From assembly GCA_963676095.1 (NCBI GenBank), contig OY781040.1:868001-932000 (forward strand): DNA of 64,000 nt, given 5' to 3'. The DNA is from G963676095 sp963676095. GTDB lineage: Bacteria; Bacteroidota; Bacteroidia; Bacteroidales; Prolixibacteraceae. A program made the position numbers and the translations under genes. The notes under the pieces were generated by a model. The model saw only the letters and a program-made list of their open reading frames with translations, had not been told where the DNA came from and searched no databases. Below, piece after piece: positions 7,997 to 16,812 of this stretch; the stretch's first letter is position 1, and every line of letters begins with the position of its first letter.

Positions 7997-9949
7997 TTAT
8001 CTCAACTTTTTCCTGCGGTAAACCTGTTTATTCAGTTTATAGTTAAAACCTACGGTTATAATATCTTTCATCTGCCATCTGGTCCGGCCGTTAAACAACA
8101 CATCATTATCGTAAACGGCATGATAGGTGGCTGTCATATTAACAAAAGTATTGATCTGCATCGTCAGTTTACTCTGCCAGTCAATGTCAAAAAGGTCGCT
8201 GAAAGGATCAAGGTAATTGATGAACATGTTATAAGTCGTATTGAAGGAAATGTCATCCGAGATTTTCTTGGTCCATGCGAAATCTGCATTAAAACCTGGT
8301 TGCCAGTATGCTTTTTTGCCCTCATCAATGCCAAAATCTGTAACATCGACATGGGCAGTATCCCTAACATAAATCATCTTCGAGCTTATAGGCGACAGCA
8401 ACAAGGAAAGATTCTTACTCGGGGTATAATCCATACCGAACTTAAAATTCACATAAGCAGGCGAAAGGAAATCGGAAATGATTGTTTCCCGGTCAGGATA
8501 ATCATACCCGTTAAAGAGTTGGGTCTGGAAAGTAACTTCGGTAGAATAGTTCCAGTTTTTGGCAGCTTTCACCCCAAATCTGGTAGTGAGGTCTAGCTCA
8601 TCTTCATTTTTTTCAAGCATGCCTCCTCCCGGTTTTACCCAACCATCGCTTAACTCCATTGTATTATTCCAGGTAATATCATTTTTCGAATAATTGGCTG
8701 TTCCCTTAAATGTAAATAAAAGGGCCAAAGAACTCTCTCCCCCCGATTTCCAGCGAGTTATACCGGTCTGGGTAAAACCAAGATTTGAGTTTCCGGTCAG
8801 GGTCCATGGTGATTCCACTTTATACCTTTGGGTTACTGACTGTAATTTGGAAGAAGTAATTAGTGCTGTCAGTCTGGCATCTTTTATTTGTCGCTTGGTA
8901 TAACGGGACAAGGACACACCTCCATCGTCAATAAAAAGGCGTAATGCATTCTTTCCTATATTTTCCGCTCTTACCCCCAAAGAATCGTTCTGTTCATTCT
9001 TGATAAAAATCCTGGTAAAATGCGGATCGTTCTTTCTTGTCCACAGGAGGGTAGAATCATTATCCGAATTTTTCAGGACAACGGCAGCAGAATCATTTTC
9101 GGCATAAGCCGCCAAAATCCGGAGCGCACTCTTAACAGAATCATTAACCACTTCCATGACAGAATCATTGTAATGCACCAGGATATTAAAATTACTTTTC
9201 TTAAGCGAATCGGCAACTTCCTTCTGTACTTGTTTGGAGTATGCATCAACATACTCCCTCCGGTAGACAGCGCTTACCGAATCCCGGTACTGCCGTCTTA
9301 ACCTGTCATTATAAGCAATCCTGGCCTTTTCAAGAAAAGCTCTCCGCGCGCTATCCAGGCGTTGCAGCTTTTTCAAATCGGCTGCGTTTGTAATCAGAGA
9401 ATCCGGTATAGCAGAATAGCTTTTTAAGCTGTCAGGAAGGACAACTTTTGAATTCTTCACTAACCACTCTGCATTTCCGCTGGATACCAGCTTCACCTTG
9501 GAATCCATATTCTTGAATAATTCTTCCGGGACAGGAATCTGCCCCTTCACAAAGTTACTTTTCACAGAACGGTCCAGCCGTTTGAGCCTTTCTTTAATCG
9601 CCCCGTTTGAAAGATACCCAGGAATAGAAAGGCTGTCAGGCACATTGCCGGGGGAACGGTAAAAATAAAATTGATTATTGGCTTTATACTGGTTAAGTCT
9701 ATATAAAACCGTATCAATCTTATCGTCTTCCACAAAATGGACCAGCCCGAAAAGATCTTTTTCCAACCATGGATCCTTGGGAAACCAATTCCCTTGTCTT
9801 TCAAGAAAATATTTCAAGTAGTCGACACTGGTTTTAATAGAATCCTGAGTTTCCGTTTCTTTTTTCCTTTTGTTAAAAGGGGACGAAGCAAAAGAAAACT
9901 GAACAGCAAACATCAGAAAAATCCCAACCACAAAAAATCTGTAATTCAT
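7997..9949 (-). CDS. DUF3078 domain outer-membrane-type protein
   Basis: 650 residues. A cleavable signal peptide (about 1-22, ending FASS) is followed by a polar central region full of DS, KK and RR pairs, including the segment VSRRYRDSVSAVYRREY-like at about 240-260. From about residue 395 the protein alternates short amphipathic strands typical of a barrel or porin: NSNLGFTQTGITRWKSGGESS, then DITWNNTMELSDGW, TRFGVKAAKNWNYSTEV and FKFGMDYTPSKNLSLLLSP, ending DIITVGFNYKLNKQVYRRKKLR. This C-terminal part is the DUF3078 region found across Bacteroidota. The function is unknown; an outer-membrane location is inferred from strand pattern. A 90-bp gap separates its start from the CYTH gene, which is on the same strand upstream. 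Confidence 0.8.
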   Translation of the reverse strand: MNYRFFVVGIFLMFAVQFSFASSPFNKRKKETETQDSIKTSVDYLKYFLERQGNWFPKDPWLEKDLFGLVHFVEDDKIDTVLYRLNQYKANNQFYFYRSPGNVPDSLSIPGYLSNGAIKERLKRLDRSVKSNFVKGQIPVPEELFKNMDSKVKLVSSGNAEWLVKNSKVVLPDSLKSYSAIPDSLITNAADLKKLQRLDSARRAFLEKARIAYNDRLRRQYRDSVSAVYRREYVDAYSKQVQKEVADSLKKSNFNILVHYNDSVMEVVNDSVKSALRILAAYAENDSAAVVLKNSDNDSTLLWTRKNDPHFTRIFIKNEQNDSLGVRAENIGKNALRLFIDDGGVSLSRYTKRQIKDARLTALITSSKLQSVTQRYKVESPWTLTGNSNLGFTQTGITRWKSGGESSLALLFTFKGTANYSKNDITWNNTMELSDGWVKPGGGMLEKNEDELDLTTRFGVKAAKNWNYSTEVTFQTQLFNGYDYPDRETIISDFLSPAYVNFKFGMDYTPSKNLSLLLSPISSKMIYVRDTAHVDVTDFGIDEGKKAYWQPGFNADFAWTKKISDDISFNTTYNMFINYLDPFSDLFDIDWQSKLTMQINTFVNMTATYHAVYDNDVLFNGRTRWQMKDIITVGFNYKLNKQVYRRKKLR

Positions 9950-10038
9950 GACAAATAAATGTTTAATTGGCTTGGTATAACGATCTAAAGAATTTTCAAA
10001 TATGAGTGACCCTTATCAAAAATCAGGCCACAGCCAAG

Positions 10039-10500
10039 TTACCAATTGCAGTACGGATTTACCGAAAGCTGCGAATTATGGTAGCTTTTGTCTCCACTAA
10101 CTTCTTCTTTTATCCATCCCGGGGATGCAAAACTCTCGTCTTCAGAATTCAACTCGATCTCAGCAACCACCAGTCCCTGATTAGCTCCTTCAAAAAAATC
10201 GACTTCCCATTTTTTCCCTTCGAACCAAATCTCTCTTCTTACTTTTTCAACAGGGGTACTCACTGCAAGTCCCATTAGTTCCCGGGCATCTTCAACAGGA
10301 ATCATATATTCATATTCATTCCTTGAATTCCCGACAGGACGCCCCTTTATGGTGAGATAAGCTTTTTCATCAGCTATCCGTACCCGTACTGTCCGCACCG
10401 GATCAATACACAAATAAGCCTGAATAATCCGGAAACTATCTCCGGATTCCGGAACCTGTTCCCTGTTTACAAGAAATTTCCGTTCTATTTCAAATCCCAT
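10039..10500 (-). CDS. CYTH domain protein (triphosphate tunnel metalloenzyme)
   Basis: 153 residues with the diagnostic ExExK motif at positions 4-8 (EIERK), followed by the basic and acidic strands expected for the tunnel: RTVRVRI, KAYLTIKGR, YEYMIPVEDA, REIWFEGKKWEVDFFEG and LVVAEIEL. Family members hydrolyse inorganic triphosphate or nucleoside triphosphates; the short bacterial form is usually a triphosphatase. Length is typical. The gene likely shares a transcript with the DUF3078 gene downstream, but the 90-bp gap allows separate promoters. Confidence 0.9.
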   Translation of the reverse strand: MGFEIERKFLVNREQVPESGDSFRIIQAYLCIDPVRTVRVRIADEKAYLTIKGRPVGNSRNEYEYMIPVEDARELMGLAVSTPVEKVRREIWFEGKKWEVDFFEGANQGLVVAEIELNSEDESFASPGWIKEEVSGDKSYHNSQLSVNPYCNW

Positions 10501-10830
10501 TTATTAACAATTTAAATCACAAAAATAACAGCTTCCAACTCATTAAATCAGAATACGGCTAAAGTTTTCTTTAATTTTAAAATAAAAAAACATATCTGTC
10601 GCTACCGAAAACAAGGATAAGACATGCAATGTTGAAAAACAACCCAATATAAAATCAACAATAATAAATTCCCTTCTTTTTTCTCGGATAACTTTTTTAT
10701 CTTTAATACGGCTTAAATTATTGTCTGTCAACATGGATTTATACAAAAACAAATAGGGAAACCTCTCAAAACCGTTAATAATCAATTGGATTTCGGCTAT
10801 CATTATATATAATCTCAAAACAAAGTGTTA
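10501..10830. other. AT-rich divergent intergenic region
   Basis: 330 bases between the CYTH gene (minus) and hydC (plus). It contains runs of A/T and a possible -7 box TATCTTTA near 10700 on the plus strand. A 91-codon minus-strand frame has no family features and an AT-biased composition, and I regard it as spurious. I see no strong hairpin, sigma-54 element or repeat. Confidence 0.5.
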
Positions 10831-11304
10831 ATGATGAATCCAGTTAAAAATTTAATTATCTCCCTGGCGGATAAATACGGAAGGGAGAGGGAAAACTTGC
10901 TCCCCATCTTACAGGGAGTTGTTGAACAGGAGAAGTACCTGTCAGAATACTCCATGCTAGAAATTGCACGCGAACTAAACCTTCCCGCGGCAGAAGTGTA
11001 CGGAACAGCTACATTTTATTCTTTTCTGGAACACAAAAAAATGGGTAAATACATTATCCGGGTCTGCAAAACGATCACCTGCTCCATGAAAGGGAAAAGC
11101 CAGATCCTGTACACCATTGAAGACTTATTAAAAATAAGTCTTGGCGAAACAACACCAGACGGTCTTTTTTCCTTATTGCAGACAAACTGTCTTGGATGGT
11201 GCCACAAAGCCCCGGCTATGCTTATCAATGACGAAGTTTATACAGATCTCTCTCCCCAAAAAATAAGGGAAATACTTGGCAGCTATATGAATAAACAAAA
11301 CTGA
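10831..11304 (+). CDS. hydC: [FeFe] hydrogenase subunit HydC (NuoE-like, 2Fe-2S)
   Basis: About 157 residues, thioredoxin-like 24-kDa subunit fold. The [2Fe-2S] ligands are clear: a CKTITC pair (C-x4-C) and a CLGWC pair (C-x3-C) in the second half. The motif YGTATFYSF that precedes them is typical of NuoE/HydC. The protein passes electrons between the flavin subunit HydB and the catalytic subunit. Start: the frame opens with GTG 10825, but two ATG codons follow at 10831 and 10834; I prefer 10831. It is the first gene of a tight hydC-hydB-hydA operon with gaps of 11 bp. Confidence 0.93.
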   Translation: MMNPVKNLIISLADKYGRERENLLPILQGVVEQEKYLSEYSMLEIARELNLPAAEVYGTATFYSFLEHKKMGKYIIRVCKTITCSMKGKSQILYTIEDLLKISLGETTPDGLFSLLQTNCLGWCHKAPAMLINDEVYTDLSPQKIREILGSYMNKQN

Positions 11305-11315
11305 ACAGCAAAAAC

Positions 11316-12503
11316 ATGATACCGCAAACCTACCAGTTAAAGAGGGCCGACTTTATTTTTAAGGACGAAAAGGATTGGGATAAAATATTGTCAAAGACGT
11401 TGAACCGTGCTCCCCAGGAAATCATTAACGAACTGATCAGTTCTGAATTGAAAGGAAGAGGAGGTGCCGGGTTTCCTACCGGTCTCAAATGGAAGCTCAG
11501 TGCAGAGGCTTCTGCCGACGAAAAGTTTGTCATCTGCAATGCAGATGAGGGGGAACCAGGAACATTCAAGGACCGGGAAATCCTGTCTCTGGTTCCGTAT
11601 AAGGTATTGACAGCCATGGCCGTCTGTGGATATGTCACCGGAGCAAAAAAAGGTTTTATCTATCTCCGCGGAGAATATAAATACCTCATTCCCACTCTCA
11701 AAAATTCAATCGGTGAATTCGAAGATTATTGCCGCCAGACAGGAATTGATTTCCGGATATACATATTTTCAGGAAGCGGGGCCTACATCTGCGGAGAAGA
11801 AACGGCCCTTTTCGAATCCATGGAAGGAAAACGCGGAGAACCGCGCAATAAGCCTCCTTTCCCAACCATTGCCGGGTATATGCACAAACCGACAGTTATT
11901 AACAATGTGGAAACCCTGGCCCACACATTTACCATTTTTAAATACGGATCGAAAAAATTTTATGATCTTGGCGTGCGATACTCCCGTGGGACCAAACTGT
12001 TTTCCGTTTCCGGAGATACTCCCCGTCCGGGCATTTATGAACTGGAACTAGGCATGAGCCTGCAAGATTTTGTCAATGATTTTGGAGATGGCGATACCAA
12101 AGCGGTACAGGTTGGCGGGGCATCCGGGTTTCTGGTGCCGCGAAAGAAATTTGCAGAAACCATTATCGGCTATAAAGGAAAACTTACCGGGATCTCCCTG
12201 CCCACCGGCGGATCGATGATGTTGTTCAACAGTTCCCGTTCCATGTATAATGTTCTTGATAATTACCTGGATTTTTTCAGGGAGGAAAGCTGTGGACAAT
12301 GTACTCCGTGCAGGGTGGGTTGCCAGCAATTATACAATGGCATTAAAGCCGTTAAACGCGGAGATAAGCCGGCCCAGTATCTTGACAAGCTCCTGAAGCT
12401 TACCGAAACCATGCAACTGACAGCCAAATGCGGATTGGGGCAATCCGTTGCCAATTCCTTCTCTTCAATTGTTGAAAACTTTCGTGAAGAAATGATCTAT
12501 TAA
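11316..12503 (+). CDS. hydB: [FeFe] hydrogenase subunit HydB (NuoF-like), compact form
   Basis: 395 residues. The FMN site GRGGAGFPTG is at 47-56, followed by NADEGEPGTFKDRE at about 75-88; the NAD-binding region is in the middle. The C-terminal 4Fe-4S ligands are C326, C329, C332 (CGQCTPC) and C372. Compared with the long HydB of bifurcating hydrogenases, it lacks both the N-terminal thioredoxin-like 2Fe-2S domain and the C-terminal 2x[4Fe-4S] ferredoxin-like domain. It therefore resembles plain NuoF in size. It should oxidise NADH or reduce NAD+ at FMN and exchange electrons with HydC and HydA in a cytoplasmic complex. Confidence 0.93.
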   Translation: MIPQTYQLKRADFIFKDEKDWDKILSKTLNRAPQEIINELISSELKGRGGAGFPTGLKWKLSAEASADEKFVICNADEGEPGTFKDREILSLVPYKVLTAMAVCGYVTGAKKGFIYLRGEYKYLIPTLKNSIGEFEDYCRQTGIDFRIYIFSGSGAYICGEETALFESMEGKRGEPRNKPPFPTIAGYMHKPTVINNVETLAHTFTIFKYGSKKFYDLGVRYSRGTKLFSVSGDTPRPGIYELELGMSLQDFVNDFGDGDTKAVQVGGASGFLVPRKKFAETIIGYKGKLTGISLPTGGSMMLFNSSRSMYNVLDNYLDFFREESCGQCTPCRVGCQQLYNGIKAVKRGDKPAQYLDKLLKLTETMQLTAKCGLGQSVANSFSSIVENFREEMIY

Positions 12504-12514
12504 AAAAGCAAAAA

Positions 12515-14305
12515 ATGACAGACAAGATCAGTATCACCATCAATAATATTCCGGTTTCAGTGGAAAAAGGGGAAACAATCCTTGAAGCAGCCGGTCAGGC
12601 CGGCATTATTATACCGACCCTGTGTTACCATAAAGACCTGTGTATTGCAGGAAACTGCAGGGTCTGTGTGGTGGAAGTGGCCGGTCAGAAACGGCTGTCT
12701 GCCGCCTGCGCGACACCTTGTGAAGAAGGGATGGATATTCGCACCAATAGCCTTAATGTCAGAAATTCCCGAAAACATATCATTGAGCTGTTACTGTCCG
12801 AGCATAACGCAGACTGTACCCGGTGTTACAAGAACGGAAACTGTGAACTCCAGAAACTGGCATCGGAATATAAAATTGTAACTCAGGACTTCATTCCTTT
12901 GTCTACACAAAAAAAATATACGATCGACATGTTTTCCCCCTCTATCATCAAGGACGACAGCAAGTGCATCCGTTGCCAGCGTTGTGTAAGGACCTGTGCG
13001 GAAATACAGGGGGTAAATGCGCTTACTGTGGCCAACAAAGGAGACGAAATGAAGATCTCGACATTCTTTGAAAAACCGCTAAACGATATTGTTTGCACTA
13101 CTTGCGGGCAATGCATCAACCATTGCCCTACCGGCGCACTGATCGAACGGAATTATATTGAAGAAGTCTGGGATGCCATTGCTGATCCAGAACTGCATGT
13201 TGTTGTACAAACAGCTCCGGCTGTACGCATTGGACTGGGAGAAGAGTTTGGATTTTCTCCGGGCACACGTGTAACCGGAAAAATGGTAGCTGCACTCAAA
13301 CGCCTGGGATTTGATTCGGTACTTGACACGGATTTTACCGCAGATCTGACCATTGTGGAAGAAGGGAACGAACTGCTCGCCAGGTTAAAAAAAGTCATTG
13401 CGGAGAAGGACACGTCTGTAAGGCTTCCTATGGCGACCTCCTGTTCTCCCGCATGGATCAAATACATCGAACATATGTACCCGGAATTTCTGGAACACCT
13501 GTCAACCTGCAAATCTCCGCAACAAATGTTTGGAGCTCTGGCAAAAACTTATTATGCCAAAGTACATAACCTCGATCCAAAAAATATTATTTCAGTGTCC
13601 GTCATGCCCTGCACTGCTAAAAAATTTGAAGCAACACGCCCGGAAATGAACGACAGCGGGTACAGAGACGTTGACTATGTACTCACCACCCGGGAACTTT
13701 CCTTTATGATTAAGCAGGCCGGTATCGATTTCAGTCATATGGAAGAAGCCCGTTTCGACCGTCTGATGGGTGAATCGACAGGAGCCGGAGTCATTTTCGG
13801 GGCTACCGGAGGCGTTATGGAAGCTGCCCTGCGGACTGCTTATGAACTGGTCACCGGACGGGAAGTACCGTTCGGAAATCTTAATATTATGCCGGCGCGG
13901 GGAATGGAGGGCATAAAGGAATTTTCTGTCAAAATTGAAGATCCTCTTCCTGAATGGGATTTCCTCAACGGAGTGGAACTAAAATGCGCCATCGCCCACG
14001 GACTGATTAATGCCCGGCAAATCATGGAAAAAATCAAAACGGGCGAAAACGGTTACCATTTTATTGAGATCATGGCCTGTCCCGGCGGTTGTCTGGGAGG
14101 AGGAGGACAACCCTTACCCACAAATCCGGAGATACGGAAGAAAAGAGCAGAAGCCATTTATGCGGAGGATGCGGGAATGCCCCTCCGAAAATCACACCAA
14201 AACCCGGAGATTCTTGAGATTTATGAAAATTTTCTGGGTCGTCCATTGGGCGAAAAATCGCATCAGCTCCTGCACACCCGTTATATAGCCAGGAACAGGT
14301 TTTAA
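12515..14305 (+). CDS. hydA: [FeFe] hydrogenase catalytic subunit HydA
   Basis: 596 residues. N-terminal [2Fe-2S] with C37, C48, C51 and C65; His-Cys3 [4Fe-4S] with H97, C101, C104 and C110; two ferredoxin clusters (C151/154/157/161 and C194/197/200/204). The H-cluster domain has TSCSPAW (C310), MPCTAKKFE (C366) and MACPGGCLGGGGQP (C522, C526). The C-terminal small-subunit-like tail ends near HTRYIARNRF. It interconverts protons and H2 in the cytoplasm. The residue after C310 is Ser where many prototypical enzymes have a proton-relay Cys (TSCCP). No extra C-terminal 2Fe-2S domain is present. Its maturases hydE, hydG and hydF lie within 8 kb. Confidence 0.96.
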   Translation: MTDKISITINNIPVSVEKGETILEAAGQAGIIIPTLCYHKDLCIAGNCRVCVVEVAGQKRLSAACATPCEEGMDIRTNSLNVRNSRKHIIELLLSEHNADCTRCYKNGNCELQKLASEYKIVTQDFIPLSTQKKYTIDMFSPSIIKDDSKCIRCQRCVRTCAEIQGVNALTVANKGDEMKISTFFEKPLNDIVCTTCGQCINHCPTGALIERNYIEEVWDAIADPELHVVVQTAPAVRIGLGEEFGFSPGTRVTGKMVAALKRLGFDSVLDTDFTADLTIVEEGNELLARLKKVIAEKDTSVRLPMATSCSPAWIKYIEHMYPEFLEHLSTCKSPQQMFGALAKTYYAKVHNLDPKNIISVSVMPCTAKKFEATRPEMNDSGYRDVDYVLTTRELSFMIKQAGIDFSHMEEARFDRLMGESTGAGVIFGATGGVMEAALRTAYELVTGREVPFGNLNIMPARGMEGIKEFSVKIEDPLPEWDFLNGVELKCAIAHGLINARQIMEKIKTGENGYHFIEIMACPGGCLGGGGQPLPTNPEIRKKRAEAIYAEDAGMPLRKSHQNPEILEIYENFLGRPLGEKSHQLLHTRYIARNRF

Positions 14306-14394
14306 ATGCTAACAGGATGCTCTCGATTAGGAATAAAAAAGAATAATCAGCAGATTATTTTAATTATGCTCTTTTTTTAAACCAAAACACACTT

Positions 14395-14445
14395 TCAATG
14401 TTATCTGATTGTTAACTTTGCATTAACTAAATCAGATAACATTGA
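14395..14445 (+). promoter_or_regulatory. Operator-like inverted repeat over the ogt promoter
   Basis: TCAATGTTATCTGATT (14395-14410) and its exact reverse complement (14430-14445) enclose 19 nt. The spacer contains an inner GTTAA/TTAAC pair and a perfect Bacteroidota -7 box, TAACTTTG (14413-14420). The right arm covers the TTG start codon. Transcription would start near 14428, giving an almost leaderless mRNA that could be shut off by a repressor or by a hairpin. Confidence 0.6.
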
Positions 14446-14924
14446 CTGAAAAATTTACATATTACTCTCCGATAGGGCCTTTACTGATTGAGGCTTCAGA
14501 AAATAAGATCTGCAAAATTTCTTTCTCGGACCGGGAAATTGAAACAAGCAATTTCGACGACGGGCTTAGAATAGAAATTACCGGTCAGTTCGACCAGTAT
14601 TTTGCAGGAACAAGGTACCAGTTTGACCTGCCTGTTCACCCGGAAGGGACCGATTTTCAAAAAAGGGTATGGGAAAAACTATTGTCAATTCCCTATGGTG
14701 AAAACATAACCTATTCAGAGTTGGCCCTGATACTTGGAGACAAAAAATTGATCCGTGCCGTAGGAGGGGCTAATTCAAAAAATCCGCTTGCCATTATTGT
14801 TCCCTGCCACCGGGTAATCGGGCAAAATAAAAAGCTGATCGGATATGCAGGGGGCTTATGGCGGAAAAAATGGTTGCTCCAGCATGAACTGACCAATTCT
14901 CCCGTAAAAAATACGCTCCTTTAA
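14442..14924 (+). CDS. ogt: Methylated-DNA--protein-cysteine methyltransferase
   Basis: 160 residues. The active-site motif PCHRVIG has acceptor Cys at 122, preceded by the DNA-binding helix region (FQKRVWEKLLSIPYGENITYSELA) and RAVGGANSKNPLAIIV. The protein transfers O6-alkyl groups from guanine to itself in a suicide reaction. Start: TTG at 14442, inside the right arm of the 16-bp inverted repeat; the N-terminus TEKFTYYSPIGPLLIEAS then matches the normal start of the family, and no ATG lies close by. Its placement after hydA looks incidental, since it has its own promoter. Confidence 0.9.
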   Translation: MTEKFTYYSPIGPLLIEASENKICKISFSDREIETSNFDDGLRIEITGQFDQYFAGTRYQFDLPVHPEGTDFQKRVWEKLLSIPYGENITYSELALILGDKKLIRAVGGANSKNPLAIIVPCHRVIGQNKKLIGYAGGLWRKKWLLQHELTNSPVKNTLL

Positions 14925-14927
14925 TGG

Positions 14928-15320
14928 TTCCTGTTGTTTAAGGCTTCGCCGTTTAAATGGTTTCTATTGTTTGAGGCTACGCCGTTTGAACGTTTGATAC
15001 TTCGTTGTTTGAGTGTTGTTTCAGTTCCCATGACTTTGGTTTTCTTTCCATTCTCTCATTCCCTCATTCTTTCATTCACCAATATCCAACCGTGAAGCGT
15101 CAAACAATCGAACATCTATTGCTTTTGTTGCGGGATCCAATTCCCTCATTCTTTCATTCCCTCATTCACTCATTTTTCAACTCACCAATTCACTAGTTCA
15201 CTAGGTCAGAATGCTCTCTGCTCTTCCCCAACAGCGAAGCGTCGAACATTCAAACCCTTCAAACTTTCAAACATCTATTATTTTAATCTGTGTTCATCCG
15301 TGTTATCTGTGGTTCAGACC
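14928..15320. repeat. Word-like intergenic repeat cluster R2
   Basis: Same module vocabulary as R1 and R3. It opens with GGCTTCGCCGTTTAAA and GGCTACGCCGTTTGAA units, then CATTCTTTCATTC strings, then ACAGCGAAGCGTCGAACA, and ends with a CATCCGTGTTATCTGTGG unit at about 15295-15313. Its outer GGCTACGCC/TTCGTTGTTTGA part is mirrored by the outer end of R3 (about 19250-19345). No gene is credible here. Confidence 0.9.
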
Positions 15321-15338
15321 GGGTCTGCTCTTTTTTCA

Positions 15339-16442
15339 TTATTGACGCGGAGACGGTGAAGAAGATTTTCTTTTAAAGAAATGTAACGAATCGCCCCACT
15401 CCCGATATCCGATTTCGCTGCCGGCAAGCATGACCCTCGCCTCCTGGCAATTCCGGCATGCGAAGGCATCTTCATCAATACAAGGCTTATTTTCGTAAAG
15501 CTGATAGTCCTTACGATACCCAACAGGAGTCAGATTAGGCATCATCACATTAGCCCCGATCTTCAAAGCCTTTTCTCTTCCTACCGGGTCGATGGACTGC
15601 AATGCCGTAGATGCGGCAATATTTATGTCAGGCATCAGGAGCCGCAGTGAAGCGATCATTTTCAGGGACAGGTCGAAACGGGATTCCTTTGATTTTAAAA
15701 GATGACGGTCCTGATAAAGAGGCGTATCTTCATGTTCGAGATAAGGCCCCATACCGATCATATCCACATCCATCTGTTTGAAAAAAAGAAGGTCCTTCGC
15801 AAGATCCCCTGTCGTTTGGAAAGGAAGGCCAATCATCACGCCGGTCCCGACCTGATAACCACAACGGCGAAGATCATGAAGGCATGCCAGTCTCTTTTCA
15901 AAACGGTGATGCTCATTGGCAGGATGAATTTTAGCATAAAGTTCGGGAGAGGAGCTTTCAATCCGCAGCAGGTACCGGTGAGCTCCGCTGTCAAACCAAC
16001 GACGGTACGTGTCAAATGTCTGTTCTCCGCACGAAAGGGTCACGCCCAACCCGCCAGCCGACATCTTCCTGATCATTTGCAATAAATTACTTACGCGTGT
16101 CACAAATGCCGGAGAAGATGACTCCCCTGACTGAAGGACTACCGAACCGAACCCATTTTCCCAGGCAAAACGACAGGCGCCGACTATTTCTGCATCGCTA
16201 AGGTCATAACGTTCAACCTTTGTATTGCTTTTCCTGATCCCGCAATAAAAACAATCTTTCGAACAGATATTCGAAAATTCGACAAGTCCCCTGAAGTAAA
16301 CCTTCCTGCCAACCACCATCTGCTTTCTCATTGCTGCTGCTTCGAAAAGGAGCTGACGGTCCTGTCCTTCCGCTTCCAGCATTCGCACCAGGTCTTCTAC
16401 TGAGAACTGCTCCTTTTCCAATATGTCTTTCATCGTCTTCAT
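15339..16442 (-). CDS. hydE: [FeFe] hydrogenase H-cluster radical SAM maturase HydE
   Basis: 367 residues. The radical-SAM cluster ligands are C60, C64 and C67 (NICSKDCFYCG). A second optional cluster near the C-terminus has C321, C329 and C332 (CIDEDAFACRNCQEA). Conserved stretches include VVLQSGE, YLLRIESSSPELY and GVMIGLPFQT. HydE acts on the HydG-derived Fe-Cys synthon while building the [2Fe] subcluster. The ATG at 16442 gives the usual N-terminus. It is transcribed divergently from the TM1266-hydG unit, and its 3' end abuts repeat cluster R2. Confidence 0.95.
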   Translation of the reverse strand: MKTMKDILEKEQFSVEDLVRMLEAEGQDRQLLFEAAAMRKQMVVGRKVYFRGLVEFSNICSKDCFYCGIRKSNTKVERYDLSDAEIVGACRFAWENGFGSVVLQSGESSSPAFVTRVSNLLQMIRKMSAGGLGVTLSCGEQTFDTYRRWFDSGAHRYLLRIESSSPELYAKIHPANEHHRFEKRLACLHDLRRCGYQVGTGVMIGLPFQTTGDLAKDLLFFKQMDVDMIGMGPYLEHEDTPLYQDRHLLKSKESRFDLSLKMIASLRLLMPDINIAASTALQSIDPVGREKALKIGANVMMPNLTPVGYRKDYQLYENKPCIDEDAFACRNCQEARVMLAGSEIGYREWGDSLHFFKRKSSSPSPRQ

Positions 16443-16585
16443 CTATAAAGCATTGACAGGAATAAATCTCTCTCCCTGCGGCGAAGATAATCATTTCTTT
16501 CTCCCTGTCATAACTCTTTTGGTGTGACATTATTTATACTGCTTTCAAATTATCTCTGCGGACAAAAGAAGTAAATAAAACTCTT

Positions 16586-16593
16586 TACCTTTG
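16586..16593 (+). promoter_or_regulatory. Bacteroidota -7 promoter box
   Basis: TACCTTTG fits TAnnTTTG exactly. Transcription from it would start near 16600 and give a leader of about 210 nt before the TM1266-type gene. No clear -33 TTTG is seen at the ideal distance. Confidence 0.5.
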
Positions 16594-16599
16594 TGCCGG

Positions 16600-16812
16600 A
16601 TCCTGCGGGAAGGTCGGCTGACTGACCTTAGGGAAACAGAGAGACTGCATACAAGAATCCTTATGGCAAACAGTCAAAAATATTTGTATTTAAACGCGAC
16701 AAAACATTTTGACTGATGCCGGTCCTGCTCCTGAGTGAAAGGTCAGGCTTTCAGGGCCGTTTTATCTTATCGTCTTACCTGTTTCTTCTTCCTGCACTAT
16801 TTACATACAATT
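16600..16812 (+). ncRNA. Structured 5' leader, candidate cis-regulatory RNA
   Basis: Three stems can be drawn by eye. AAGGTC/GACCTT is at 16610-16629. CAGTCAAAA/TTTTGACTG is at 16671-16679 with 16707-16715. A nested stem runs from 16719 to 16760, with outer GGTCCTG/CAGGGCC and inner CCTGA/TCAGG, and is followed by GTTTTATCTTAT like a weak terminator. Such order (aptamer-like stems, then a terminator-like stem ahead of the gene) suits attenuation. I cannot match it to a known riboswitch class. It precedes the TM1266-type gene and hydG. Confidence 0.45.

Noticed and set aside
10543..10818. 91-codon minus-strand frame upstream of hydC
   Set aside because: AT-driven composition, overlaps the likely promoter region of hydC, no domain or signal seen.
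16600..16760. Possible SRP RNA or known riboswitch
   Set aside because: Some GGAAG/CAG strings resemble the SRP apical loop, but the required motif and pairing are missing; kept only as an unassigned leader.
16735..16812. N-terminal extension of the TM1266-type protein
   Set aside because: It would translate the leader stems; the family domain begins right after ATG 16813.
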